Assembly: GCF_015160875.1 (NCBI RefSeq)
Contig: NZ_CP063374.1
Span: 4,281,501-4,345,500, forward strand
Direction of reading: 5' to 3'
From: Streptomyces chromofuscus
Lineage (GTDB): Bacteria > Actinomycetota > Actinomycetes > Streptomycetales > Streptomycetaceae
DNA length: 64,000 bases
This document shows positions 1 through 7,969 of the stretch, piece by piece (within the stretch, counting starts at the first letter, position 1; each line of letters begins with the position of its first letter). The position numbers were made by a program, and so were the translations under genes. Below the pieces are notes generated by a model. That model saw only the letters and a list, made by a program, of their open reading frames with translations. It was not told the origin of the DNA and ran no database searches.

Positions 1-430
1 CGTCAGGTCCAGAACGGCCGTCAGGGACTTCCGGTCGGCGGCCACCGAGGTGGTGGTGGACTCGAGCGTCCTGCCGGACAGGCTGATCCGTACCTTGTCG
101 TCCTCGTGCAGAGCGGTGCCCGTCACGGTCACCGTGGCCGTGGTGCCGCTGACGCCGCTGGTCGGGGTGACCGTGCCCACGCTGACCTGCTCGGTCCCGC
201 ACAGCGAGGACGTACAGACGAGTTGTGCCTTGTAGGTGGTCTGCGAGGCCGTCTCCGGCAGCCCGACGACCAGGATGCTCGGGGTGACGTCCGTGGTGTA
301 CGGCGCACTCGATGGGCCCCGTCACCACCGCCGTCTTCGCCGAGACCTGCGACAACCTGATCCGGATCGCGACACGGTCGCCGCACGCGGTCGGCCGCGG
401 AGTCGGCCGAGGACGCGCTCCCCTCACCAC
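1..430 (-). pseudogene. Frame-shifted fragment of a secreted, TIG/Ig-like domain protein (partial, runs off left edge)
   Basis: On the minus strand a reading frame opens at tandem GTG codons (430 or 427) and shows nearly pure G/C third positions, with residues such as RVAIRIRLSQVSAKTAVVTG, down to about position 312. There coding character jumps by one base to another frame, which reads YTTDVTPSILVVGLPETA and later VTPTSGVSGTTATVTVTGT and continues to the window edge. The second frame has a TGA just before the junction and no nearby start, so it is not a separate gene. The downstream part resembles an IPT/TIG or bacterial Ig-like domain (Thr/Val-rich beta repeats). The proposed start lies only 7 bases from the iron box at 437-455. 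It may be a pseudogene or a one-base sequence error; I cannot tell which. Confidence 0.5.
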
Positions 431-436
431 GTACGC

Positions 437-455
437 TTAGGGAAGCCTTAGCTAA
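437..455. promoter_or_regulatory. Iron box (DmdR/IdeR-type operator) before siderophore importer
   Basis: The 19 bases TTAGGGAAGCCTTAGCTAA match the actinobacterial iron-box consensus (TTAGGTTAGGCTAACCTAA) at 14 of 19 positions. The site lies 18 bases before the first permease start, where a DtxR-family repressor loaded with Fe2+ would block transcription. It also sits directly upstream of the broken minus-strand gene, so it could act on both directions. Confidence 0.75.
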
Positions 456-473
456 TGGAAACGGGAAGGGCGA

Positions 474-1478
474 ATGTCCAGAGTCGCGAGCCGACGGGTC
501 GGATGGATGGCCGTCACCCTTCTTCTCTTGTTGCTGGCCGTGGTGCTGAGCCTCGCGGTCGGCAGCCGCACGATGGCCCCCTCGGCGGTCTGGGACGCAC
601 TGCTGCACGGCGGCACGAGCGACGACGCCCAGGTCGTACGGGCGCTGCGGGTGCCGCGGACGGTCGTCGGTGTGCTGGTCGGGGTCGCCCTCGGCGTTGC
701 CGGAACGGTTCTTCAGGGCATCACCCGCAACCCCATCGCCGAGCCCGGCATCCTCGGCATCAGCCAAGGTGCCTCACTCGGCGTCGTCTGCGCCATCGCC
801 TTCTTCGGGGTGCACACGCTGAACGGATACGTCTGGTACGCCTTCGGGGGCGCGGCCGTCGCGGCGGTGTGCATCTACGTCGTCGCCGGCAGCGGACGCG
901 GGGGCGCCTCGCCGGTCAAGCTCGCGCTCGCCGGCGCCGCCATGAACGCCTTCCTCGCCTCCGTCGTCGCCGGCATCCTCACCACCGACGCCCGCGCCCT
1001 GGACGAGTTCCGGTTCTGGGACGTCGGCTCGATCGCCGGCCGGGACGCCTCGATCGTCGGGCAGACCTGGCCCTTCCTGGTCGCGGGGCTGCTGCTGGTG
1101 CTGGCCATGGCCCGAGGGCTGGACGCGCTCGCGCTCGGCGAGGACATCGCGCGGGGGCTGGGCCGCAACGTGGCGCTGCTGCGCGCGACCGGCGCCCTCG
1201 GCGCGACCGTGCTCACCGGCGTCGCGGTTGCCGCCGCGGGTCCGATCGCCTTCACCGGCCTCGCCGTCCCGCACATCGCCCGGGCCCTCGTCGGCCCCGG
1301 GCACCGCTGGCTGCTGCCCATGGCCGCCGTGCTGGGACCGGTGATGCTGCTCCTCGCGGACGTCCTCGGGCGGGTCGTCGTACGGCCGGCGGAGGTGCCC
1401 GTGGCCGTGATGACCGCGTTGGCCGGGGTGCCGTTCCTGGTGGTGCTGGTGCGGCGGAGGAAGGTGGTGGCGGCATGA
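474..1478 (+). CDS. FecCD-family siderophore ABC transporter permease
   Basis: A 334-residue integral membrane protein of the FecCD/BtuC permease family, which forms half of the channel of an Fe3+-siderophore importer. About nine to ten hydrophobic segments are visible, beginning with one at residues 9-28. The family signature RVPRTVVGVLVG followed by GVAGTVLQGITRNPIAEPGILG is present, as is the C-terminal segment ending in RPAEVPVAVMTALAGVPFLV. The ATG at 474 follows a purine-rich ribosome site (GGGAAGGG) and lies just after the iron box. Its stop overlaps the next start as ATGA, so the genes are translationally coupled. Substrate is inferred as ferric siderophore from the iron box; it is not proven by sequence. 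Confidence 0.93.
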   Translation: MSRVASRRVGWMAVTLLLLLLAVVLSLAVGSRTMAPSAVWDALLHGGTSDDAQVVRALRVPRTVVGVLVGVALGVAGTVLQGITRNPIAEPGILGISQGASLGVVCAIAFFGVHTLNGYVWYAFGGAAVAAVCIYVVAGSGRGGASPVKLALAGAAMNAFLASVVAGILTTDARALDEFRFWDVGSIAGRDASIVGQTWPFLVAGLLLVLAMARGLDALALGEDIARGLGRNVALLRATGALGATVLTGVAVAAAGPIAFTGLAVPHIARALVGPGHRWLLPMAAVLGPVMLLLADVLGRVVVRPAEVPVAVMTALAGVPFLVVLVRRRKVVAA

Positions 1479-2532
1479 CCCGGACCATGCTCCGTCCGCC
1501 GGGGCATACCGTCCTGCGCGCCAGGAGAAGCAGCTTCCTGCTCCACCGCAGGAGCCTGCTCGTCGCCGTCGTCCTCACCGCCCTGCTCGCTGCCACCGTC
1601 GTGGCGTCCCTGTGCATCGGGGAGTCGTTCGTCGCGCCGGGTGAGGTCGTCCGCGTGCTGCTGGGTCTGCCCAGTCCCGACGAACTGGTCGTCGGCACGC
1701 TCAGGTTGCCGCGTCTGGTGACCGGGCTGCTGGTGGGTGCCGCGTTCGGGGTCTCCGGCGCGCTGATCCAGACCGTCGCCCGCAATCCGCTGGCCAGCCC
1801 CGACGTCATCGGCGTGACGCACGGAGCGGGCGCGGCGACGGTCGCGGCGATGACGTTCGGCATCACCTCGTACGCCGTACTCCCTTACGTCTCCGTCGGC
1901 GGCGGGCTCGCGGCGGCGCTGCTCGTCTATCTGCTCGCCTGGCGGCGCGGCCTGCACGCCGCCCGGTTCGTGCTCGTCGGCATCGGCATCTCGGTGGCCC
2001 TCGGCTCCCTGACGCGGCTGTTCGTGACCAAGGGCGACTACCTGGTCGCCCAGCAGGCCAAGGTCTGGCTCACCGGCTCCCTCAACGGCCGGGGCTACGA
2101 CCAGGCCGCACCGCTCGCGACCGTGCTCCTGCTGCTCGTGCCGTTCCTGCTGTGGGCGGCCCGCGCCCAACGCGGCGTGGCCTTCGACAACGACACCGCC
2201 ACCGCCCTCGGCACCCGGCTCGACCGGGACCGGCTGGGGCTCGGTGCGCTCGGCGTGGTGTCGGCGTCCATGGCCACCGCGGCCGCCGGACCGGTGGACT
2301 TCGTGGCGCTGCTCGCCCCGCAGATCGCCCGTCGGCTCACCCGCACCCCGCACATCCCACTGCTGTGCTCGGCGCTCATGGGCGCGCTGATCGTGACCGT
2401 CGCCGACCTGCTGGCCCGTCGGCTCTTCTCGCCGACCGAGCTGCCGGTCGGCGTGTTCACCGCGCTGGTGGGCGCCCCGTATCTGATGTGGCTGATCGTC
2501 AGCTCCCGTAGCAGCCGTTCCGGAGGAACCGC

Positions 2533-2536
<4 letters not shown>
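1475..2536 (+). CDS. FecCD-family siderophore ABC transporter permease (second subunit)
   Basis: The partner permease, 353 residues, with the same FecCD fold. A charged N-terminal tail of about 30 residues comes first, then multiple membrane spans. Family motifs include RLPRLVTGLLVGAAFGVSG followed by LIQTVARNPLASPDVIGVTHGAG, and SPTELPVGVFTALVGAPYLMWL at the end. The ATG at 1475 is preceded by GGAGGAAGG and overlaps the stop of the first permease by four bases; its own TGA overlaps the ATPase start as GTGA. The reading frame is open far upstream, but that part is a shadow of the first permease. The heterodimer would sit in the membrane and pass the siderophore on from the binding lipoprotein. 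Confidence 0.93.
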
Positions 2537-3381
<845 letters not shown>

Positions 3382-3425
3382 TCGGAGCCACATGTTCCGG
3401 ATGCTCCGGACGCACAGGCATCTCA

Positions 3426-3444
3426 TAAAGTTAGCCTCACCTAA
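3426..3444 (+). promoter_or_regulatory. Second iron box, before siderophore-binding lipoprotein
   Basis: TAAAGTTAGCCTCACCTAA matches the iron-box consensus at 15 of 19 positions. It sits 27 bases before the lipoprotein start, inside the 90-base gap after the ATPase gene. The lipoprotein therefore probably has its own Fe-repressed promoter, allowing it to be made in excess over the membrane complex. Confidence 0.75.
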
Positions 3445-3470
3445 GTTATTCGTACGACGGGAGTCTTCCC

Positions 3471-4520
3471 ATGTCTGCCAGTCGCCGCGGTACCGCCGCC
3501 GCAGCCCTCGCCCTCGCCGCCGCGCTCTCGCTGACGGCCTGTGGCGGTTCCTCCGGAAGCGGGGAGGAGAAGTCCGCGGGTGGCTCCGCCGGAGCCAAAG
3601 ACAAGAAGGCGGTCGCCCAGGGTGGCGAGGACTTCTCGAAGGCGGCGGAGCAGACCGCGGCGATGGGCACCGACGCCAAGGCGGGTGAGTGGCCGCGGAC
3701 CGTCGAGCACGCCATGGGCGAGACCGAGATCAAGGCCCAGCCGAAGCGCGTCGTCGTCCTGGACGTCGGCGAGCTCGACAACGTGGTGTCGCTCGGCATC
3801 AAGCCGGTGGGTCTCGCCCCCACCGAGGGCTCTCCCGAGCTGCCTTCGTACCTGAAGAAGGACGCGGGCAGCCCGAAGAACGTCGGCACCATCAACAACC
3901 TCAACCTCGAGGCCATCGCCGCACTCAAGCCCGACCTGATCCTCGGCAGCCAGCTGCGCGCCGCCGACAAGTACGACGAGCTGTCGCAGATCGCACCGAC
4001 CGTCTTCTCCCTGCGCCCGGGCTTCACGTGGAAGGAGAACTACCTCCTCAACGCGGCCGCCCTGGACAAGACCGCCGAGGCAAAGGCGCAGCTCGCGGAG
4101 TACGACGAGAAGGTGGCGGCGCTGAAGGCGAAGCTCGGCGCCGACAAGCCGACCGTCTCGATGGTGCGTTACCTGCCGGACGGTGTGATCCGCCTCTACG
4201 CGAACGCCTCGTTCATCGGCACGATCCTCAAGGACCTCGAGGTCCCCCGTCCGAAGAACCAGGACATCGAGGACCTCGCCACCGAGATCAGCGCCGAGAA
4301 CATCGACCAGGCCGACGCCGACTACATCTTCACCGGTGTCTACGGCGACCCGAAGGCCACGGACCAGTCGACGGCGCAGGGCAACCCGCTGTGGAAGAAC
4401 CTCGACGCAGTCAAGGCCGGGCGCGCGTACGACGTTCCGGACGAGACCTGGTACCTCGGCCTCGGCGTGACGGCCGCCGAAGAGGTCCTCGTCGACCTGG
4501 AGGAGCACCTCACCGAGTAG
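3471..4520 (+). CDS. Iron-siderophore substrate-binding lipoprotein
   Basis: A 349-residue FepB/FhuD-type (class III, helical-backbone) periplasmic-binding protein that would capture Fe3+-siderophore outside the cell. It has an N-terminal lipoprotein signal with lipobox LTAC, lipidated Cys at residue 24, then a Gly/Ser/Lys-rich linker. The binding domain starts near RTVEHAMGETEIKAQPKRVV and includes the family-typical LNLEAIAALKPDLILGSQ and the C-terminal WYLGLGVTAAEEVLVDLEEHL. The ATG at 3471 has GGGAG upstream. It ends just before a strong hairpin, closing the importer locus. An atypically long charged insert lies at residues 25-75. Confidence 0.95.
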   Translation: MSASRRGTAAAALALAAALSLTACGGSSGSGEEKSAGGSAGAKDKKAVAQGGEDFSKAAEQTAAMGTDAKAGEWPRTVEHAMGETEIKAQPKRVVVLDVGELDNVVSLGIKPVGLAPTEGSPELPSYLKKDAGSPKNVGTINNLNLEAIAALKPDLILGSQLRAADKYDELSQIAPTVFSLRPGFTWKENYLLNAAALDKTAEAKAQLAEYDEKVAALKAKLGADKPTVSMVRYLPDGVIRLYANASFIGTILKDLEVPRPKNQDIEDLATEISAENIDQADADYIFTGVYGDPKATDQSTAQGNPLWKNLDAVKAGRAYDVPDETWYLGLGVTAAEEVLVDLEEHLTE

Positions 4521-4531
4521 GCGCGTGGACG

Positions 4532-4562
4532 GACCGGCAGCCGACGCCCGGCTGCCGGTCCG
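4532..4562 (+). terminator. Hairpin terminator after siderophore importer
   Basis: A perfect 12-base stem (GGACCGGCAGCC / GGCTGCCGGTCC) with a 7-base loop, 11 bases after the lipoprotein stop. No U-tract, as is usual in Streptomyces. Confidence 0.8.
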
Positions 4563-4735
4563 GCACAGTGTGCCCGGTGTGCGGCACCCCCTGATCGCCG
4601 GGGTTGGGCCTCCCCGCCCCACCCCGTACGACCGCCCCCTGTGACGCGCCGCAGGACAGAGCGGCGGGCCGGCTTCGGCTCGGCCGCCTGGAGCCCCGCT
4701 GATCGCGAACCCACCCCTCTCGCGCAGGGACACCT

Positions 4736-5164
4736 ATGACGCCGGATCAGATCCAGCACCAGGCGGTGGTTCCCTCCCCCAAGGCCGTGGTCGACGGCGG
4801 GGATGCGTCCGGACCGCGGGTCTGTGACGACGTGACGGTCGAGGTGGCTCTGTCCCTCATGGCCGGTGCCCGTGTCGATCACCTCGTCCTGTGCGACGGG
4901 GACGACCTGAGCACGGTCCTGATCAGCCTGGCCCGGCTCGCCGTTCTCCGCGACAGCCCCACGTACACGGACCGGTTGCGTCCACGGGACGGCCTCGACG
5001 GACCGTTCACCTCGCCCGGCGCTCGGCCGTTCGAGCCGACCAGGAGAAGGGCGCCGGCCTCGGCGAAGGGCGTCAGGCCCGAGCTCGTCACGGGCGAGTC
5101 CGTGGCCGTCGGCCGCCGCCACCCGGTCGAGCGAGTGGGCCAGGTCATCACCCGACAGGACTGA
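4736..5164 (+). CDS. CBS-domain-like protein with a degenerate C-terminal half
   Basis: A 142-residue reading frame. Residues about 1-95 resemble the short CBS proteins of Streptomyces: an N-terminal RIQHxAVVPSP-like lead, then VCDDVTVEVALSLMAGARVDHLVLCDGDD, which fits the first strand-helix-strand of a CBS motif. After TSPGARPFEP the sequence stops looking like a CBS pair and becomes Arg/Pro-rich, as if shifted out of frame. Another frame from about 5165 to a TGA at 5236-5238 (TSDEVAQSMTSHGFTGHEAP) has good third-position bias and ends exactly at a strong terminator. I suspect the gene originally ended at 5238 and has suffered indels. CBS domains bind adenosyl nucleotides; any function here is doubtful. 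Confidence 0.5.
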   Translation: MTPDQIQHQAVVPSPKAVVDGGDASGPRVCDDVTVEVALSLMAGARVDHLVLCDGDDLSTVLISLARLAVLRDSPTYTDRLRPRDGLDGPFTSPGARPFEPTRRRAPASAKGVRPELVTGESVAVGRRHPVERVGQVITRQD

Positions 5165-5236
5165 CGCGAAACGTCACCAGCGACGAAGTTGCCCAGTCCA
5201 TGACCAGCCACGGCTTCACCGGCCACGAAGCACCCT

Positions 5237-5270
5237 GAGGGTCCTGCCGACGCGCGTCGGCAGGACCCTC
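5237..5270 (+). terminator. Perfect 16-bp inverted repeat (terminator)
   Basis: GAGGGTCCTGCCGACG and its exact complement flank a CG centre. It begins inside the TGA at 5236-5238 and marks the true 3' end of whatever gene preceded it. Confidence 0.8.
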
Positions 5271-5855
5271 ACCCGTCGCATCGCCGCCTCGCCGTCCGCG
5301 CGAAGGCTCCTCACCCGCATCCACAAGCCGCTCCCTCCGTTGTCGCAGGGCACAGGAAACCTTTGGGTAGTGGGCGCCAAAATCTATCTTTGCCAGAGTA
5401 GACATTGGTCGCTGGCAGGGTTAATCTCTTTCTCGTTGACACGGTCAGTGAGGCCCGGCAGACACGAACTGGCGGGTAGCAGTATGCGAAGTTCGCTGGT
5501 CAGTGCGGCTCTGGAGTTCCGAAGCCAAGGTGTTCGCAGGACGGGTGACGGTGCTGAGAGTCGCACTGGGCGGCCCGCAGGTCGAGGGGCTGCCACAGCA
5601 TCACCGAGCAGTACCCGAGCAGTACCGCAATACCCGCTCACCACATGGTTGGTTCAGAGGAAGGACGGAGGAGCAGACGCCATCAGGATCGCCCGGCCCG
5701 AGAGCTCTCGGTCCGGGTACCGCAAGACCCCGGAATGGATGGTGGTCCCCGGTCACGCAGCCGCGATCCCCGCACCCCTCCCGTCGCCGGGCCGGGTAGC
5801 GGAAACAGAAGGTCGGCGCAGCATGAGGGCCGACGGATGGTGTTGAATTTCCTTC
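5271..5855 (+). other. Mostly non-coding stretch; possible 54-codon gene at 5682-5846
   Basis: The first 400 bases have no reading frame with good codon bias and are less GC-rich than the rest (for example near 5360-5450), so they look like regulatory or untranslated DNA. A TTGACA at 5436-5441 could be a -35 element. From about 5682 to the TGA at 5844-5846 one frame regains strong G/C third positions (RIARPESSRSGYRKTPEWMV) and stops 10 bases before a perfect hairpin. It has GGAGGAG ten bases upstream, but the triplet at start position is ATC, not a normal start. Product unknown. Confidence 0.35.
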
Positions 5856-5887
5856 GGGGCCCTGGTGCCGTACGGCACCAGGGCCCC
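5856..5887 (+). terminator. 32-bp perfect palindrome (terminator)
   Basis: GGGGCCCTGGTGCCGT followed by its exact reverse complement, 25 bases before the MerR-like start. It probably ends the transcript of the preceding small open frame (stop at 5846). Being symmetric, it could also act in reverse or attenuate the downstream gene. Confidence 0.7.
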
Positions 5888-5912
5888 TCGACGCGTTGCA
5901 CAACGAGGTGAC

Positions 5913-6263
5913 ATGGCAGCAGACACTCCACTCAGCGATCGTCTGGACGACGACGACTACCCCGCGTACACGATGGGCCGGGCGGCCGAAATGCTCGGCA
6001 CCACCCCGGGCTTCCTCCGAGCCATCGGAGAGGCTCGTCTGATCACTCCGCTGCGCTCGGAGGGCGGACATCGCCGGTACTCCCGCTACCAACTGCGGAT
6101 CGCCGCGCGCGCCCGCGAGCTCGTGGACAGGGGAACCCCGATCGAGGCCGCGTGCCGCATCGTCATCCTCGAGGACCAGCTGGAGGAAGCTCAGCGCATC
6201 AACGCCGAGTACCGCCGCGCCGCGAACGAGGCGTCCGACAGTTCCCGTCCCGGTCCGAGCTGA
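5913..6263 (+). CDS. MerR-family-like DNA-binding regulator
   Basis: A 116-residue protein with a MerR-type winged helix-turn-helix: YTMGRAAEMLGTTPGFLRAIGEARLITPLRSEGGHRRYSRYQL gives the HTH (about residues 16-35) and the wing (GGHRRYS). A short helix that could dimerise follows (EAACRIVILEDQLEEAQRIN), and there is no C-terminal effector domain, so it is a minimal MerR of the kind often found beside Streptomyces cold-shock genes. I start it at ATG 5913, which has GAGGTG upstream; an upstream ATG at 5865 lies inside the hairpin and is unlikely. No obvious target operon is adjacent. Ligand unknown. Confidence 0.8.
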   Translation: MAADTPLSDRLDDDDYPAYTMGRAAEMLGTTPGFLRAIGEARLITPLRSEGGHRRYSRYQLRIAARARELVDRGTPIEAACRIVILEDQLEEAQRINAEYRRAANEASDSSRPGPS

Positions 6264-6411
6264 CCACGGGGCACGGACACGGGCGGGGCGAGCACGTACG
6301 ACTCCGACATGTGCCCACGAGGTCGTGGACAGGCGAAACCGATCTCGAACCCGCGTCGAGCGCACACTACGGGGTTCAAGGCACCGAAGACCGTTTTACC
6401 GACGCCGGCTC

Positions 6412-6561
6412 TCAGCGGCGGTCGAGGCGCCAGTCCCACGGCAGGCCGGGGCACTGGCGGCAATGGGAGAAGTGGACGCCACCGCAGTCGCCCCACTGGA
6501 TGTCGCCGGTGATGGTCGGAAGGTGCTCCATGCGGTGTCCGCACTCGCAGTCCGGCCAGCC
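6412..6561 (-). pseudogene. C-terminal remnant of a DUF1963-like protein
   Basis: On the minus strand the last 49 codons before a TGA read CECGHRMEHLPTITGDIQWG and then a second Cys-x-x-Cys pair (HCRQCPGLPWDWR). This matches the C-terminal Cys-rich end I know from DUF1963/YwqG-like proteins. Upstream of about 6590 the frame degrades into low-quality Arg/Pro-rich sequence, so only the tail survives. Confidence 0.5.
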
Positions 6562-6695
6562 GGCAGGTGCCCGCCGGGGCGTGCCTGCCGTCGATCCTCC
6601 TCTCGCAGGGCCTCGGGCTCCGCACCGCACCCGGAGAACACCGCGGCGACGCAGACGTTGAGTGTTCGGCCCCCGAACCTGCTGTTCACCAACCC

Positions 6696-6815
6696 GACAT
6701 CGTCTCCCGGGACACGTACGGCAACGTGTGGCGCAACAACGGCAACGGCAAGGGGTCCTTCGGCGGCCGTACGAAGATCGCCACCGGCTGGCACGGGTAC
6801 AAGGGCCTCTTCTGA
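6696..6815 (+). pseudogene. C-terminal remnant of an FG-GAP/VCBS-repeat secreted protein
   Basis: Thirty-nine codons ending at TGA 6813-6815 read DIVSRDTYGNVWRNNGNGKG then SFGGRTKIATGWHGYKGLF. This is the last blade of the FG-GAP-like repeats common at the ends of secreted Streptomyces hydrolases (the LVARDxxGxLWRYxGxGxG pattern). Nothing upstream in frame continues the repeat, so this is the stub of a deleted gene. It is followed by its own terminator. Confidence 0.65.
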
Positions 6816-6839
6816 GCCCGCCCTCGCAGCCGGCACCGC

Positions 6840-6869
6840 GGGCCCGGACGACACGGTTCGTCCGGGCCC
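6840..6869 (+). terminator. Hairpin terminator after FG-GAP remnant
   Basis: A 12-base perfect stem (GGGCCCGGACGA / TCGTCCGGGCCC) with a 6-base loop, 25 bases after the remnant's stop. The terminator outlived the gene it served. Confidence 0.7.
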
Positions 6870-7129
6870 GTCCCCTGCCGGACGTCCTCTGGCCCACCGT
6901 CGTCGGCTGAGACCCGTGCCACACTGCTCCGAACGCGAAGATCGGCCACGGTCGGCCAGGGGGCCTGCCGTCGTGTCCCGCCGCTCGCACCGGGCACCGA
7001 AGCCGCAGGTCACCGGTGCGAGGCCCCGGCCCTCGCCCGAAGCGGACGGTGCCGGCCGGGTCCGTGCCGAACAGCCGGTGTGCGGCAGACCGCTGGGAAC
7101 CGGATGCCCGCAGGCGCATACTGGGGGCA

Positions 7130-7351
7130 ATGACAAAGCCTGCTGCTCCGAAGCGTCATCTGCCCACCAGCCCCTTCAAGGCCCCGGTCGCGCCGGCACC
7201 CAAGCACTTCGCCGTGGGCGACCAGGTCACACACGACATGTACGGCCTCGGCCGGGTCATCAGCATCGAGGACGGGATCGCGGCGCTCGTGGATTTCGGC
7301 TCGTCGCAGAGGCGGATCCTGAGCCCGTACGCCAAGATGACCAAGCTGTAA
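7130..7351 (+). CDS. Small conserved protein with an SH3-like (CarD/KOW-like) core
   Basis: A 73-residue protein. A basic N-terminal tail (MTKPAAPKRHLPTSPFKAP) precedes a compact beta segment, HFAVGDQVTHDMYGLGRVIS then IEDGIAALVDFGSSQRRILSPY. The GDQVTHxxYGxGRV pattern is like the Tudor/SH3-like start of CarD or UvrD-type C-terminal domains, which bind proteins or nucleic acid, but the protein is far shorter than CarD. ATG at 7130 has GGGGG just before it as a weak ribosome site. The reading frame is open upstream to 7016, but that part lacks coding character. Function unknown; possibly a small nucleic-acid or RNAP-associated protein. Confidence 0.8.
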   Translation: MTKPAAPKRHLPTSPFKAPVAPAPKHFAVGDQVTHDMYGLGRVISIEDGIAALVDFGSSQRRILSPYAKMTKL

Positions 7352-7447
7352 GACCGCCGCACCCAAAGCTGTGAGCCGCCGCACCCGGTTGCCCGGGCAC
7401 GGCGTCCCGGGCCCTTCGCGGGGCCTGGCACGAAAGGAAGACCTCTC

Positions 7448-7615
7448 ATCGATCCGACCTCGCTGTTCTCCGCTCTGGAAGGGGCACCCCGCAGCCCCGC
7501 CGCGGCATCGCCGCCTCCGGCGACCAACCCCTTCCAGGCCCCGGACTTCGGGGTGGACGAGACCTCCGCGTTCGAGGACGCCCAGGAAGCCGCCGCGGGC
7601 ATGGGCACGGCGTGA
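7448..7615 (+). CDS. Small acidic protein with no standard start codon
   Basis: A 55-codon frame reading DPTSLFSALEGAPRSPAAAS, then PPPATNPFQAPDFGVDETSA and FEDAQEAAAGMGTA to a TGA at 7613-7615. Third positions are almost all G/C, so it looks coding. A ribosome-binding sequence AAAGGAAG lies at the right distance (7 bases), but the codon there is ATC (7448-7450), and no in-frame ATG, GTG or TTG exists before the middle of the frame. Either ATC is used, or a start codon has been lost. The TNPFQAPDF core echoes the SPFKAP of the previous small protein. Product unknown. Confidence 0.45.
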   Translation: MDPTSLFSALEGAPRSPAAASPPPATNPFQAPDFGVDETSAFEDAQEAAAGMGTA

Positions 7616-7660
7616 CCCGGGGCGGCCGCAACCGTGTGAGCCGCCGGTGAACACCTCCCG

Positions 7661-7849
7661 GTGAGCAGAAGGCGCCACGTGGCCCGTGGCGTGCCGGGCG
7701 GATACCGGATCTGGGACAACCGCGCACGCCGATGGTGCGGCGACTTCTACGAGTTGTGCCCCGACGATCTCCTGGCCGAGCTCAACGGCCCGGCGGACCC
7801 GGCGTGCATCACCGCGCTGATGCGCCGTCACCGAGCGCGGAAGCGGTAG
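7661..7849 (+). CDS. Small hypothetical protein
   Basis: A 62-residue protein, basic at both ends, reading RGVPGGYRIWDNRARRWCGD then FYELCPDDLLAELNGPADPA. The aromatic-rich centre (YRIWDNRARRWCGDFYE) could form a small beta sheet. GTG at 7661 has no clear ribosome site; later GTG codons at 7679 (in VARGV) or 7691 are alternatives. I do not recognise a family. It follows the other two tiny genes in the same direction with short gaps and no terminator between them, so all three may be co-transcribed. Confidence 0.55.
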   Translation: MSRRRHVARGVPGGYRIWDNRARRWCGDFYELCPDDLLAELNGPADPACITALMRRHRARKR

Positions 7850-7931
7850 GCGCGGCGCGTTGATGCCGATCGTGGGACGGTGACACACCGCCGATCCCGC
7901 GGCCGGCCTCCGCAGCCGCCGGACAGCGAAG

Positions 7932-7955
7932 CGGGCGCCCCCCGGCGGGCGCCCG
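7932..7955 (-). terminator. Hairpin terminator after FAD oxidoreductase
   Basis: A 9-base perfect stem (CGGGCGCCC / GGGCGCCCG) with a 6-base loop, 15 bases downstream of the minus-strand oxidoreductase stop. Confidence 0.65.
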
Positions 7956-7969
7956 GTTCGCTCGGTGGG

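Noticed and set aside
455..1474. Long upstream extension of the second FecCD permease frame
   Set aside because: The extension overlaps the first permease in another frame and is Arg-rich nonsense; the true start is ATG 1475 with a ribosome site.
5340..5681. Upstream part of the 168-residue frame ending at 5846
   Set aside because: Third positions before 5682 are not G/C-biased and the sequence has no domain character; only the last 54 codons look coding.
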